From assembly GCF_000240165.1 (NCBI RefSeq), contig NC_017586.1:372001-436000 (forward strand): a stretch of 64,000 nucleotides of DNA, written 5' to 3'. This document shows, piece after piece, positions 46,457 through 53,975 of this stretch. The translations under genes were made by a program, and so were the position numbers. The notes under the pieces were generated by a model. It worked only from the letters and a program-made list of their open reading frames with translations, did no database searches and was not told the DNA's origin. Within the stretch, counting starts at the first letter, position 1. Every line of letters starts with the position of its first letter. This stretch comes from Streptantibioticus cattleyicolor NRRL 8057 = DSM 46488. Its GTDB lineage: Bacteria > Actinomycetota > Actinomycetes > Streptomycetales > Streptomycetaceae.

Positions 46457-47170
46457 CTACCCCTGTCCGGCCCGTGCTGCCAGCGCCGGAATCGCCGCGA
46501 TCTTCTCCGGGCTAAGGTCGGCCCAAACAAGGCCGCTGGGGCGTCGCCGGTTAGTGCAGGGGATCACCTCGTCAGGAGTGACGATGTAGTCCACCGAGAA
46601 ATCGTGCTCTGTCTCGGGGATGTCTTCCTCGACCACCTGGAGCGCGTGAACGGGCGCGACGATCATCGTCTCATCCGTCACCAAGCCCGCCTCGATCAAG
46701 AGGGCAACCTCAAGGTCGGAGTACCCGGCCCCCTTCCCGATGCGAGCGCCCGACCGGTTCACGGCCACCGATCCGCACACCACCACGTCGATAGGACGCA
46801 TGGCTTCTACGCCCACTCGCCGGCCGAGTTGGGTGGCAGCCTTCTTCTCGGCAGCATCCGCCGGTGAGTCGAGGTCAGTCGGGTCAAGCTCGATAAACGG
46901 CTCAAGGCTCGCCATCTTCGGTACCGCCATGTAGAGGAGCTTGCCCTCTACAAGCGCCAGGCGGCGCACTGGAAGTTGCGCCCAATCCGGGTTGCTCTTC
47001 ACGACTCGGGCTCGCTGCCACCCCGGGATATCGCTCAGACGCTCCGCTGTGGCCTCCGCGCCGTAGAAGCCGGGGATCTTGCCGTACGAGTCCTCGGGAG
47101 CGCCCCCGCCCTCGATGAGCTGTTTCCACACCTTCTCACGCATGGCCTGCTTGGCCTGGTCGATCTCCAC
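46457..47170 (-). CDS. 5-formyltetrahydrofolate cyclo-ligase family protein
   Basis: Family enzyme of 237 aa; the type reaction converts 5-formyl-THF to 5,10-methenyl-THF with ATP. GTG at 47170 has GAGGAG five bases upstream. Conserved stretches include KPNPDWAQLPVR-like VKSNPDWAQLPVRR, GSVAVNRSGARIGKGAGYSDLEVALL (the ATP/substrate block, G-R-x-G-K-G-x-G-Y-x-D) and VHALQVVEEDIPETEHDFSVDYIVTPDEVI. It is longer and more divergent than housekeeping FthC. It follows the XRE/TPR regulator by 20 bases in one operon, a pairing seen in Streptomyces islands; its role there is unknown. Confidence 0.85.
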   Translation of the reverse strand: MEIDQAKQAMREKVWKQLIEGGGAPEDSYGKIPGFYGAEATAERLSDIPGWQRARVVKSNPDWAQLPVRRLALVEGKLLYMAVPKMASLEPFIELDPTDLDSPADAAEKKAATQLGRRVGVEAMRPIDVVVCGSVAVNRSGARIGKGAGYSDLEVALLIEAGLVTDETMIVAPVHALQVVEEDIPETEHDFSVDYIVTPDEVIPCTNRRRPSGLVWADLSPEKIAAIPALAARAGQG

Positions 47171-47190
47171 CCATGCTCCTCGTCGGCGTC

Positions 47191-48357
47191 CTAGACGGCG
47201 GCCATCAGCGCTAGGAGTCGGTCGTTGATGTCCTGCACCCACGGTTCCGCTCGCCACTCATGCAGCTCCCTGCCTGCTTGGAAGGCCAGGTTAAGCCCAC
47301 CACCGCCACGGGTGAGCTCGACGGCATCAATCGTCCGATGCAGGGTTGCTGCTGCTTCGTCGCACTTGCGCTGCCGGATGAGACTCAGGCTCAGGTTGCC
47401 AAGGGCGATGGCCTGGCTCTTCCTCTTGTCCGCGAGCGAAGCCGTGGTCGCCCGGAGGATCGGCTCCGCCCTTCCGGGCAGACCGAGGAACAAGTAACAG
47501 GAGCCAGCGAGTCGGTCGAACTCGTTTGGCGAGTAGTACGGAGCGGCCACGTCATCCGGGGTCACAAGGTCGAACTGAGCTTCTGCCTTCTTGAGCGCTG
47601 CTTCACACTCCTTGAGGTCGCCCGTCATGGCGTACCCCTCGGCGACGTGAAGGAGGCTGAGGCCAACGAGTGAGGGGCTGGCGAGCTGAGCCACGTCGGC
47701 AGCCTGCTGGGCAAGTTCACGTCCCTTGATGGCATTCTTCTCGCCATAGAGAGCGATGAAGCTCTTCCGAAGCACGGCGTAGGACTCGACACCAGCGTCA
47801 CGGACGTGCCGTGCTGCGTTCACTGCTTCATCGAGGTAGCCAAGGGGCGCATGGTGGTCGCGCCGCTGGCTGACGTCCCAGACCAGTTGACTCATGAAGG
47901 TTGCCGAATCGGCTTCGACTTCGTAGAGCGCCCGACGAACGCGGGGGTTCGTGGCGTTCTCCCGGAGGAACGTCACTTGCCCGTATACCTGTCCAGCTGG
48001 GCCGAGCAGGCTGGTTGACGACGCCTGGTCGTAGGACTCATCGAGTTGCCGCAGCCGCTCATGCAGGTAGGCGACGGCCACCAGGTCGACCGCGTCAGGG
48101 TGTTGAAGCACGTAGTTCAGGCGTTCGCTGGGCTCCGCTTGAACGACCGTTACATCGTCGAGGAGCGCTTGCAGCTCGTCATCCGTTACCTTGAGGGCAC
48201 GGGCGAGCTTTGGACGCAGCCAAGCTTGCGGCTCGGTCTCGGCAGTCTCCCAACGGCCAACCGTGGAGCGCTCCACACCGAGATGATTTGCTAGTTTTTC
48301 CTGGCTGAATCCCGCTGACTTGCGTACCCTCGCCAGGCGCACACGCTTCGCCGCCAT
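47191..48357 (-). CDS. XRE-family regulator with TPR-like C-terminal region
   Basis: Regulator of 388 aa. An N-terminal helix-turn-helix (residues 1-60: RLARVRKSAGFSQEKLANHLGVERSTVGRWETAETEPQAWLRPKLARAL) is followed by some 300 residues of helical repeats typical of TPR proteins (for example GLSLLHVAEGYAMTGDLKECEAALKKAE, SQAIALGNLSLSLIRQRKCDEAAATLHRTIDAVE). AAGGGA lies six bases before ATG at 48357. The TPR part suggests sensing of a peptide or protein partner. It is divergent from the resolvase-fold operon and is the probable controller of the island. Confidence 0.9.
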   Translation of the reverse strand: MAAKRVRLARVRKSAGFSQEKLANHLGVERSTVGRWETAETEPQAWLRPKLARALKVTDDELQALLDDVTVVQAEPSERLNYVLQHPDAVDLVAVAYLHERLRQLDESYDQASSTSLLGPAGQVYGQVTFLRENATNPRVRRALYEVEADSATFMSQLVWDVSQRRDHHAPLGYLDEAVNAARHVRDAGVESYAVLRKSFIALYGEKNAIKGRELAQQAADVAQLASPSLVGLSLLHVAEGYAMTGDLKECEAALKKAEAQFDLVTPDDVAAPYYSPNEFDRLAGSCYLFLGLPGRAEPILRATTASLADKRKSQAIALGNLSLSLIRQRKCDEAAATLHRTIDAVELTRGGGGLNLAFQAGRELHEWRAEPWVQDINDRLLALMAAV

Positions 48358-48579
48358 CGGTATCCCTTCCGGGGGTAGGGGCGAGCACTCACCATAACCG
48401 CCCCGCTCCCGTCTGTGCAGGCAAACCCCCACGATGCCGCACCTTTGCGGCATCCGCGCGGCCCCTCTGCTGTGGTGTTTCCCCAGCTCAGAGGGCTTCT
48501 CTGGGTCGTAGCCGGACCGGCGGTGCCCGGACGAGTGAGCCCGCCACCGATCCGGCCTCCACCCCCCCCAGGAGGACGG

Positions 48580-48903
48580 ATGCGACCTCAGATGTACGGC
48601 TACATGCGGATGGCTGCCACTGTCGAAGATGACGAGGAAATGGAGTCCGTCCGGCGCGCGATGCGGACGTACGCCGAGCGCGAGGGATTCACTCTCGGCC
48701 ATGTGTTCACCGAGAACGCGACGACCTCCGAGTCGGCGTTCTTCACCTTGCTCGACGCGATCAAGCGCACCGAGGTGAAGAACGTGATCGTGCCGTCTCT
48801 CTGGCACTTCGCGCGGCTGCCTGGTCTCCAGACTGCCATGCAGCAGCACATTGAACAGGAGACGGGCGCACATCTCTGGGTGATCCAGGGGCAGCAGCGA
48901 TGA
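48580..48903 (+). CDS. Resolvase-fold protein lacking the catalytic serine (first of pair)
   Basis: Protein of 107 aa with AGGAGG four bases before ATG. It matches the N-terminal domain of serine recombinases (YGYMRMAATVEDDEEMESVRRAMRTYAEREGFTLGHVFTE, then NVIVPSLWHFARLPGLQTAMQQHIEQETGAHLWVI), but the catalytic Ser of Y-x-R-v-S is Ala (YMRMAA), and no DNA-binding C-terminal domain is present. It cannot be an ordinary recombinase. The stop overlaps the next gene (ATGA). Confidence 0.78.
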   Translation: MRPQMYGYMRMAATVEDDEEMESVRRAMRTYAEREGFTLGHVFTENATTSESAFFTLLDAIKRTEVKNVIVPSLWHFARLPGLQTAMQQHIEQETGAHLWVIQGQQR

Positions 48904-49247
48904 ACCACAAGACGTCGGTGGCCTACGGCTACATGCGCGTGTTCTGTGATGTGACGAGTCAGCAGGTGCTCGCCATGGAAGCGCGCATCCACCGGTTCGC
49001 CCAGGTTGAGCGGCTTCAACTCGTCAGCATCTACAACGAGTTCGTGAACGGTGATCAGAGCGTGTTCAACGACCTGGTGACCGAGGTGAAGCGCGCGAGT
49101 GCGGAGGTCGTGATCGTGCCGTCCCTACGTCACTTCTCGCGTAACGGCCTCCTCCAGTCCTTGATGCTCTCGCGTCTGGAGGACGCTGCCGGGGTCGAAG
49201 TCCTCACGCTCAAAGAGGACGGTGCAGACAGGGAGGTACCCCAGTGA
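48900..49247 (+). CDS. Resolvase-fold protein lacking the catalytic serine (second of pair)
   Basis: Protein of 115 aa, paralogue of the preceding one: VAYGYMRVFCDVTSQQVLAMEARIHRFAQVERLQLVSIYNEFV, then EVVIVPSLRHFSRNGLLQSLMLSRLEDAAGVEVLTL. The position of the nucleophile Ser is Phe (YMRVFC), although the Arg of the motif and the downstream LRHFSR, equivalent to the recombinase L-x-R-x-x-R region, are recognisable. It overlaps both neighbours by four bases, so three proteins are made together. A heterodimer of two inactive subunits is a reasonable guess. Confidence 0.78.
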   Translation: MNHKTSVAYGYMRVFCDVTSQQVLAMEARIHRFAQVERLQLVSIYNEFVNGDQSVFNDLVTEVKRASAEVVIVPSLRHFSRNGLLQSLMLSRLEDAAGVEVLTLKEDGADREVPQ

Positions 49248-49834
49248 TTACCGCTGCCCGCCCGCTGAGTGAGACCGACACATCCACCCTGAAGCTTCCT
49301 CCCCTGGCGCTCTCTCTCGACCTGGCCGCCGTGCCAACGGCCGTGAGCTGTGCGCGCATGTTCATCCGGCACACGCTGACATGTTGGAAGCTGTCCCGGC
49401 TCACCGAGACCGCCGAGCTGATCGCCTCGGAGCTGGTCACCAACGCCGTGAAGGCGACCGGGATAACGACGCCGCAACCGTCCTGGGGTGAGCTGGAAGG
49501 CTTGCAGCTTCTTCGGGTGCGCATCCATGCCAGCAAGGACAGCATCGTCATCCAGGTGTGGGATGCGGACGGTGAACCGCTCGATCTACCCACGGCCGGC
49601 GCCGACGAGGAGCCCGAAAGCGGGCGCGGCCTGTTCATCGTGAAGAGCGTCGCGCGTCAGGTCGGCCGCTTCTACCCGAGGAGCGGCGGCAAGGTCGTCT
49701 GGGCGGAGCTGACGCTTGAACCGACCGTTCCACCGCTCCCGCGGCGGGCGGCCAAGAAGCCCGCGTCCATCTACCTTCCGAAGCCTGATCCCGACTTGCT
49801 GCGCGCCGTCCTCACCGGGCTGCGATCCCTGTAG
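49244..49834 (+). CDS. RsbW-like ATP-binding protein in the island operon
   Basis: HATPase_c_2 protein of 196 aa. GTG at 49244 overlaps the previous stop (GTGA). The N-box is LTETAELIASELVTNAVKATG, the G1 box IQVWDADGEPLDLP, and the lid GRGLFIVKSVARQVGRFYP. The C-terminal 40 residues (PPLPRRAAKKPASIYLPKPDPDLLRAVLTGL) are an extra tail. Similar proteins are anti-sigma kinases; here tight coupling to two resolvase-fold proteins suggests a shared function. Confidence 0.88.
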   Translation: MITAARPLSETDTSTLKLPPLALSLDLAAVPTAVSCARMFIRHTLTCWKLSRLTETAELIASELVTNAVKATGITTPQPSWGELEGLQLLRVRIHASKDSIVIQVWDADGEPLDLPTAGADEEPESGRGLFIVKSVARQVGRFYPRSGGKVVWAELTLEPTVPPLPRRAAKKPASIYLPKPDPDLLRAVLTGLRSL

Positions 49835-49881
49835 CGCGACGTCGCCCAGAAGAACCCCACGACCAACGTAGAGAGCGAGCG

Positions 49882-50127
49882 ATGGGCACCACCAAGACGT
49901 TCCGGTTCCGGAACTACGACATCCACCCCGACACAACGGCAGAGACGACCTACGCGGCCGAATGCGTCACGGGGGAGGAAGCGGATTGCGGGGCGCAGTC
50001 GGGGGAAGAAGTCGAGGCCGCCAAGGTTGACCGCTGGATCGCTGAGCATGTACGCAACACCGGACACCAGCGGTTCCGAAGGACGGTAGCAAGTTTCGTC
50101 ACGGCAGAGCCGGGAGCGTGGCAATGA
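49882..50127 (+). CDS. Small acidic hypothetical protein
   Basis: An 81-aa protein (MGTTKTFRFRNYDIHPDTTAETTYAAECVTGEEADCGAQ, then EVEAAKVDRWIAEHVRNTGHQRFRRTVASFVTAEPG). Two Cys and several His might bind a metal. It resembles small DUF7848-like Streptomyces proteins often found beside XRE regulators and HATPase genes; I am not certain of the family. It follows the HATPase gene by 47 bases, same strand. Confidence 0.65.
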   Translation: MGTTKTFRFRNYDIHPDTTAETTYAAECVTGEEADCGAQSGEEVEAAKVDRWIAEHVRNTGHQRFRRTVASFVTAEPGAWQ

Positions 50128-50214
50128 TGACCAGCACCAACCGTTCAAGCCCGCTACCGTAGTTGGTCAGGCTCATCGACTTCTGGGCCGGCAAGCGCGA
50201 AGGAACGGGCGATC

Positions 50215-50415
50215 ATGGCTGAGCAGACACTGACATGCCCCGACTGCGGCAAGGTGGGCACGGTGACCCATGAGTGGGTCAAGCCTGGCGTCGCCAGTGG
50301 GACGATCATGACGGGCCTCGACCCCGACAACTGCGAGGGATGTCGAGAGACGCTCAACAAGCACGGGTACGCCGTTGTGCGGCAGAACCCAGACGGGACG
50401 ATAGAAGCGGAGTAG
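50215..50415 (+). CDS. Small zinc-ribbon-like protein
   Basis: A 66-aa protein with two Cys pairs, CPDC near residue 8 and CEGC near residue 40, the pattern of a zinc ribbon. AAGGA lies about ten bases before ATG. Last recognisable gene of the island operon. Function unknown. Confidence 0.6.
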   Translation: MAEQTLTCPDCGKVGTVTHEWVKPGVASGTIMTGLDPDNCEGCRETLNKHGYAVVRQNPDGTIEAE

Positions 50416-50677
50416 CCCGCAACCTCCGCAATACGTAGAACATCCCGTACGCGTGACAGTACGCCCTGATGACTCGTTCAAGGTCGGAGGGCTGACGAAA
50501 TATACGGTCGAGATCCAAACCGGCGATGCCATCATTCCTGCTGGCGGTGAAGTCTTGAAGCCAGTTCAAACCCTTCGTCGTGGATGACCTCTGGCTTACT
50601 CATCCATATCTGAGATACGGGCCACGGGGGCTCACGAGGGCCACGTCCACTTTCACGCGCTATACCCTGATTACACC
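50416..50677. other. Island right arm, two competing short frames
   Basis: No confident gene. On the plus strand GTG at 50453 opens a 44-codon frame (VTVRPDDSFKVGGLTKYTVE) ending at 50587. On the minus strand a 71-codon frame from TTG at 50569 reads LNWLQDFTASRNDGIAGLDL. Neither has a good ribosome site. One could be a remnant of lost mobility genes. Confidence 0.35.
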
Positions 50678-50704
50678 ATGTTAGGCACAGTTCTCAGAGC
50701 TTCG

Positions 50705-50788
50705 AGCGGCCTCAACGCCCATTGGACGCTGGAGAAGATGGCCGAGGAGTTCGCCCGGCTGCGGGCGGCGGCCGACGCCGCCGAGTGA
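50705..50788 (+). pseudogene. Displaced 3' end of mug
   Basis: Twenty-seven codons reading SGLNAHWTLEKMAEEFARLR and an Ala-rich end, then TGA at 50786. This is homologous to the mug C-terminus at 46311 (SGLNALWTTPKLTDAFRAFR) and has chromosomal codon usage (CTCAACGCC, GCCGAGGAG). It has lost its upstream gene. The open frame extends leftward to 50588 through island sequence, with an ATG at 50678, but this is not expected to be a functional gene. Confidence 0.8.
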
Positions 50789-50945
50789 CCCCGCCGCCCT
50801 CCCCTCCCCCGGTCGGCCGCGAAATGGCACGTCAGAGCTGGTCCGGACCAAGCCGCGGACACTCGCCGCGCCGGGCCCGGGCGGGTACGATCCCGCCACA
50901 CGAGCGCGGCGGCGCACCACCGCGCACCGGCAGGAAGGGCGGACG

Positions 50946-52097
50946 TTGGCTCGGCTCACCGGCGGGGACCCGTCCCTGCTGCGCAGGATCAACTCGGCGG
51001 CGGTACTGCACGCCCTGCGGGGCGCCCAGACCCCCACGCTCACCGAACTGGTGCGCACCACCGGCCTGTCCCGGCCGACCGTCGAGGGGGTCGTCGAGGG
51101 GCTGATGGAGTCCGGCCTGGTGGTCGAGGTTCCGGCGGCCCCCGGTGACGTCCGCAAACAGGGGCGTCCGGCACGCCGGTTCCGGTTCCGGGCCGAGGCC
51201 GGCCATCTGCTCGGCATGGAGATCGGCGCGCACCGGATACGGGTGCTGCTGGCCGATCTGTCCGGGCGGGTGCTGGACCGGCACGCGGTCGCGGTGGACG
51301 AGGCGATGGCCGCCGACGACCGGCTGGAACGGGCCCGGGTCACCGTGGCCGACCTGTTGCGCAGGACCGGGGTGGCGCGCAGCACGCTGTGGGCGGTGGG
51401 CGTGGGCAGCCCCGGGATCGTGGAGCACGACGGGACGGTGCGGCTGGGCACCGCGCTGCCGGGGTGGACCGGGCTGCCGCTGGGGCTGCGGCTGCGGCGT
51501 TCGTTCCGCTGCCCGGTGCTGGTGGAGAACGACGCCAACGCGGCGGTGCTGGCCGAGCACTGGACCGGCGCGGCGATCGGCAGCGACGACGTGGTCTACG
51601 TGATGGCGGGGCTGAGTCCGGGGGCCGGGTCGCTGATCGGCGGGCGGCTGCACCGCGGATTCGGCGGGGCGGCCGGGGAGATCGGCGCGCTCCATCTGCT
51701 CGGCCGGGAGGCGGCGCCGGAGATCCTGCTGTCGACCACCGGCACCCCGCTGCCCCCGTTGGACGAGCCGGCGATGTCGGAGGTGTTCGCGCTGGCCGCG
51801 CGGGGGGACGCGGAGGCGTCGGCGGCGGTGCGCAGGTTCGTCCGCCGGCTGGTGCACGACGTGGCGGCGCTGGCGTTGGCGCTCGACCCGGAGCTGGTGG
51901 TGCTGGGCGGCTGGTCGCCCTCGTTCGAGGTGGTGCTGGAGCCGCTGCGCGAGGAGTTGGCCCGGTACTGCCTGCGTCCGCCGAAGGTCGCGATGTCGGC
52001 GCTGGGCGCGGAAGCGGTGGCCACCGGGGCGCTGCGGCTGGCGCTCGACCACGTCGAGGAGCGGCTGTACGCGGTGGAGGAGACCGCCGCGCAGTGA
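50946..52097 (+). CDS. ROK-family transcriptional regulator without the zinc motif
   Basis: Sugar-kinase-like repressor of 383 aa. The start is TTG at 50946 behind GGAAGGGCGG. The N-terminal winged helix is clear (INSAAVLHALRGAQTPTLTELVRTTGLSRPTVEGVVEGLMESGLV); the ROK domain follows with VLVENDANAAVLAEHW and RGFGGAAGEIGALHL. The ROK zinc-binding C-x-C-G-x-x-G-C block is absent: GREAAPEILLS stands in its place. So it lacks the usual kinase/zinc features and is likely a pure regulator. Convergent with the GntR gene; their stops are four bases apart. Confidence 0.92.
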   Translation: MARLTGGDPSLLRRINSAAVLHALRGAQTPTLTELVRTTGLSRPTVEGVVEGLMESGLVVEVPAAPGDVRKQGRPARRFRFRAEAGHLLGMEIGAHRIRVLLADLSGRVLDRHAVAVDEAMAADDRLERARVTVADLLRRTGVARSTLWAVGVGSPGIVEHDGTVRLGTALPGWTGLPLGLRLRRSFRCPVLVENDANAAVLAEHWTGAAIGSDDVVYVMAGLSPGAGSLIGGRLHRGFGGAAGEIGALHLLGREAAPEILLSTTGTPLPPLDEPAMSEVFALAARGDAEASAAVRRFVRRLVHDVAALALALDPELVVLGGWSPSFEVVLEPLREELARYCLRPPKVAMSALGAEAVATGALRLALDHVEERLYAVEETAAQ

Positions 52098-52101
52098 GCG
52101 C

Positions 52102-52884
52102 TCAGGAGGCCTGGGCCCGATCGTCCTCGCCGGAGGCGGTGTCGTGGTGGGTGATCTCCATGGCGCCGCTGTCGCCGAAGGTCAGCCGGCAGGTGTCGGC
52201 GCGGTAGGTGGCGACCGAGACCGCGGCCACCCGGCCGCCGGAGTGGTAGCGGGTGGTGAGCACCAGGACGGGGGCGCCGGGGAGCCGTTCGAGCTGCTTG
52301 GCGTCCTCGGCGCGGGCCGAGCCGAGTTCGACCGCGCGGTCCTCGTTCTCCAACTCCAGCCGGTGGAGTTCACGCAGCACGGCGAGCGGGTGGGCGGCCG
52401 GGGTGAGCAGTTGGGAGAGGGCGGGCACCGAGGCGCGCGGCACGTAGAGCAGGTCGGTGGCGACCGGCTGGGCGTCGCTGGTGCGGACCCGGCGGATGGT
52501 GTGGACGGACCGCCCGGCGTCGTACCCGGGGCCGAAGAGGCGGGCGACGGCGGCCGGGGCGGGGGCCTCGACGCAGCCGACGGCGTGCCAGGCGTCGTCG
52601 CCCTCGCCGGGCCAACTCCCTTGCGAGGGGCCGACGGAGACGCCGATGCGCGGCGGCGCGACGGTGGTGCCGACGCCGCGGCGGCGCTGCAACCGGCCTT
52701 CCAGCTCCAGCTGTTCGAGCGCCTGCCGGAGCGTGGCGCGGGCGACGCCGAAGCGCGCCGCCAGCTCACGTTCGTTGGGCAGCACCTCGCCCACCGCGAA
52801 CTCCGAGTCCAGCGCGTCACCCAGGACGGTCTTCAAGTGCCAGTACTTCGGCTCCTGCGCCGCCTCGACCTGCGTGGTCCCCAC
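52102..52884 (-). CDS. GntR/HutC-family regulator with UTRA domain
   Basis: Regulator of 260 aa. GTG at 52884 has GGAGG five bases upstream. Residues 15-80 form the winged helix (YWHLKTVLGDALDSEFAVGEVLPNERELAARFGVARATLRQALEQLELEGRLQRRRGVGTTV); residues about 95-245 are a UTRA effector domain with APAPAAVARLFGPG, IRRVRTSDAQPVATDLLYVP and VLVLTTRYHSGGRVAAVSVATYRAD. This is the DasR/PhnF/HutC branch, which bind sugar phosphates or related ligands. An inverted repeat (52956-52974) and a DasR-site-like palindrome (53013-53026) lie upstream. Confidence 0.92.
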   Translation of the reverse strand: MGTTQVEAAQEPKYWHLKTVLGDALDSEFAVGEVLPNERELAARFGVARATLRQALEQLELEGRLQRRRGVGTTVAPPRIGVSVGPSQGSWPGEGDDAWHAVGCVEAPAPAAVARLFGPGYDAGRSVHTIRRVRTSDAQPVATDLLYVPRASVPALSQLLTPAAHPLAVLRELHRLELENEDRAVELGSARAEDAKQLERLPGAPVLVLTTRYHSGGRVAAVSVATYRADTCRLTFGDSGAMEITHHDTASGEDDRAQAS

Positions 52885-52955
52885 CCTGTCCTCCGCGAAT
52901 CGGCGTGTGCCACCGGGGGCGTCGCCACTCGTCGGCGTGGCCCCCGTCTTTATCC

Positions 52956-52974
52956 ACCCTTGTTTATTAAGGGT
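52956..52974 (-). promoter_or_regulatory. Inverted repeat upstream of the GntR gene
   Basis: ACCCTT, seven bases, AAGGGT, in an AT-rich patch 72-90 bases before the GntR start. A candidate autoregulatory operator. Confidence 0.45.
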
Positions 52975-53012
52975 TGTTTCACTACTAGGCGACCATAGGG
53001 CGGGGCCCACCC

Positions 53013-53026
53013 TTGGTCAAGACCAA
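53013..53026. promoter_or_regulatory. DasR-responsive-element-like palindrome
   Basis: TTGGTCAAGACCAA matches the core of the Streptomyces dre consensus (TGGTCTAGACCA) at 11 of 12 positions. It lies 170 bases before the SDR gene and 130 bases before the GntR gene. Confidence 0.5.
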
Positions 53027-53195
53027 TACTGTCGTTCTCACCGCCCGCATGCGACAGGTTACGGCGAGCGTTCACGCACTGTTCGTGAAAGGTGGGAAAT
53101 CAGGCCATGCCCGCCTCGCGGGGCCGCTGCGCTAGCGTTCTCGATCATCCGGGCGGCCCACCGCCCGTTCCCCCGGCCCGAGGAGCGCCACGTCC

Positions 53196-53942
53196 ATGAA
53201 CCCCGTCACGGTCGTCACCGGCGGCAGCCGCGGCATCGGCGCGGCGGTCGCGCTGCGGCTGGCGGCGCGGGGCCACCGCGTCGCCATCGGCTACGAACGC
53301 GCGACGGACGCGGCCACGGAGGTGGCGGAGCGGATCCGCGAGGCGGGCGGGGGGTGCGTCGCGGTGCGGGCCGACACCTCCGTGGAGGCCGACGTCGACC
53401 GGCTCTTCGAGGCCGCCGCCGAGGCGCTGGGGCCGGTGACCGGGCTGGTGAACAACGCCGGGATCACCGGACCGCTGGGCGCCTTCACCGAGACCCCGAC
53501 CTCGGTGATGCGGCGCGTGATGGAGGTCAACGTGGTCGGCGTGCTGCTGTGCGCCAGGCGGGCCGCGCTGGCGATGTCCACCCGGCACGGTGGACAGGGC
53601 GGCGCGATCGTCAACATCTCCTCGGCCGGCGCGACGCTGGGCAGCCCCGGCGAGTACGTGCACTACGCGGCGAGCAAGGCGGCGGTGGACGCGTTCACCG
53701 TGGGGCTGGCCAAGGAACTCGCCCCGCAGGGGGTGCGGGTCAACTCGGTGCAGCCGGGGATGGTGGTCACCGGGATCCACGCGGCGATGGGCGACCCGGA
53801 GCGGCCGTGGCGGAACCCCGAGCGGGTGCCGATGCGCCGTCCGGGGCAGCCGGAGGAGATCGCCGGGGCGGTGGCGTGGCTGCTGTCGCCGGACGCCTCG
53901 TACACCACGGGGGCGGTGCTGCGGGTGGCCGGAGGGCTGTGA
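53196..53942 (+). CDS. Short-chain dehydrogenase/reductase
   Basis: NAD(P)-dependent oxidoreductase of 248 aa. TGGSRGIG near residue 8 binds the cofactor; LVNNAGITGPLG, the catalytic Ser in VNISSAGATLGSP and the YAASK Tyr-x3-Lys pair complete the classical SDR set. The closing VAWLLSPDASYTTGAVLRVAGG is the FabG-like end. Substrate unknown. The gene faces the GntR gene across the regulatory region and may be its target. Confidence 0.93.
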   Translation: MNPVTVVTGGSRGIGAAVALRLAARGHRVAIGYERATDAATEVAERIREAGGGCVAVRADTSVEADVDRLFEAAAEALGPVTGLVNNAGITGPLGAFTETPTSVMRRVMEVNVVGVLLCARRAALAMSTRHGGQGGAIVNISSAGATLGSPGEYVHYAASKAAVDAFTVGLAKELAPQGVRVNSVQPGMVVTGIHAAMGDPERPWRNPERVPMRRPGQPEEIAGAVAWLLSPDASYTTGAVLRVAGGL

Positions 53943-53962
53943 CAGCGCGTCAGCCGGCGGCG

Positions 53963-53968
53963 TACCCT
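53963..53968 (+). promoter_or_regulatory. -10-like box for a leaderless gene
   Basis: TACCCT seven bases before ATG at 53976, no ribosome site between. A near copy of the surrounding sequence (CGTACCCTGCC) recurs at 54386-54396 ahead of the next gene. Confidence 0.45.
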
Positions 53969-53975
53969 GCCGACC

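Larger units (their letters stand above)
46312..50704. mobile_element. Low-GC genomic island inserted in the 3' end of mug
   Basis: About 4.4 kb between the mug SGLNA codons at 46311 and their counterpart at 50705. Base composition is visibly lower in GC than both flanks, with codons such as TTA, AAA and TAT. Contents: cyclo-ligase-like gene, XRE/TPR regulator, divergent operon of two resolvase-fold proteins and a HATPase, and two small proteins. The left junction supplies a new mug 3' end; the displaced old end sits at the right. No integrase gene or long identical direct repeat is present, so the element is degenerate or was mobilised in trans. Confidence 0.75.
52885..53195. other. Divergent regulatory region, no gene
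   Basis: The 311 bases between the GntR and SDR genes are unusually rich in symmetric sites (52956-52974, 53013-53026) and contain the AT-rich stretch TTTATTAAGGGTTGTTT. No RNA or coding frame is seen. Confidence 0.5.

Noticed and set aside
50354-50569. 71-codon minus-strand frame as a truncated integrase
   Set aside because: The sequence looks somewhat protein-like, but no recombinase motif is visible and the ribosome site is poor.
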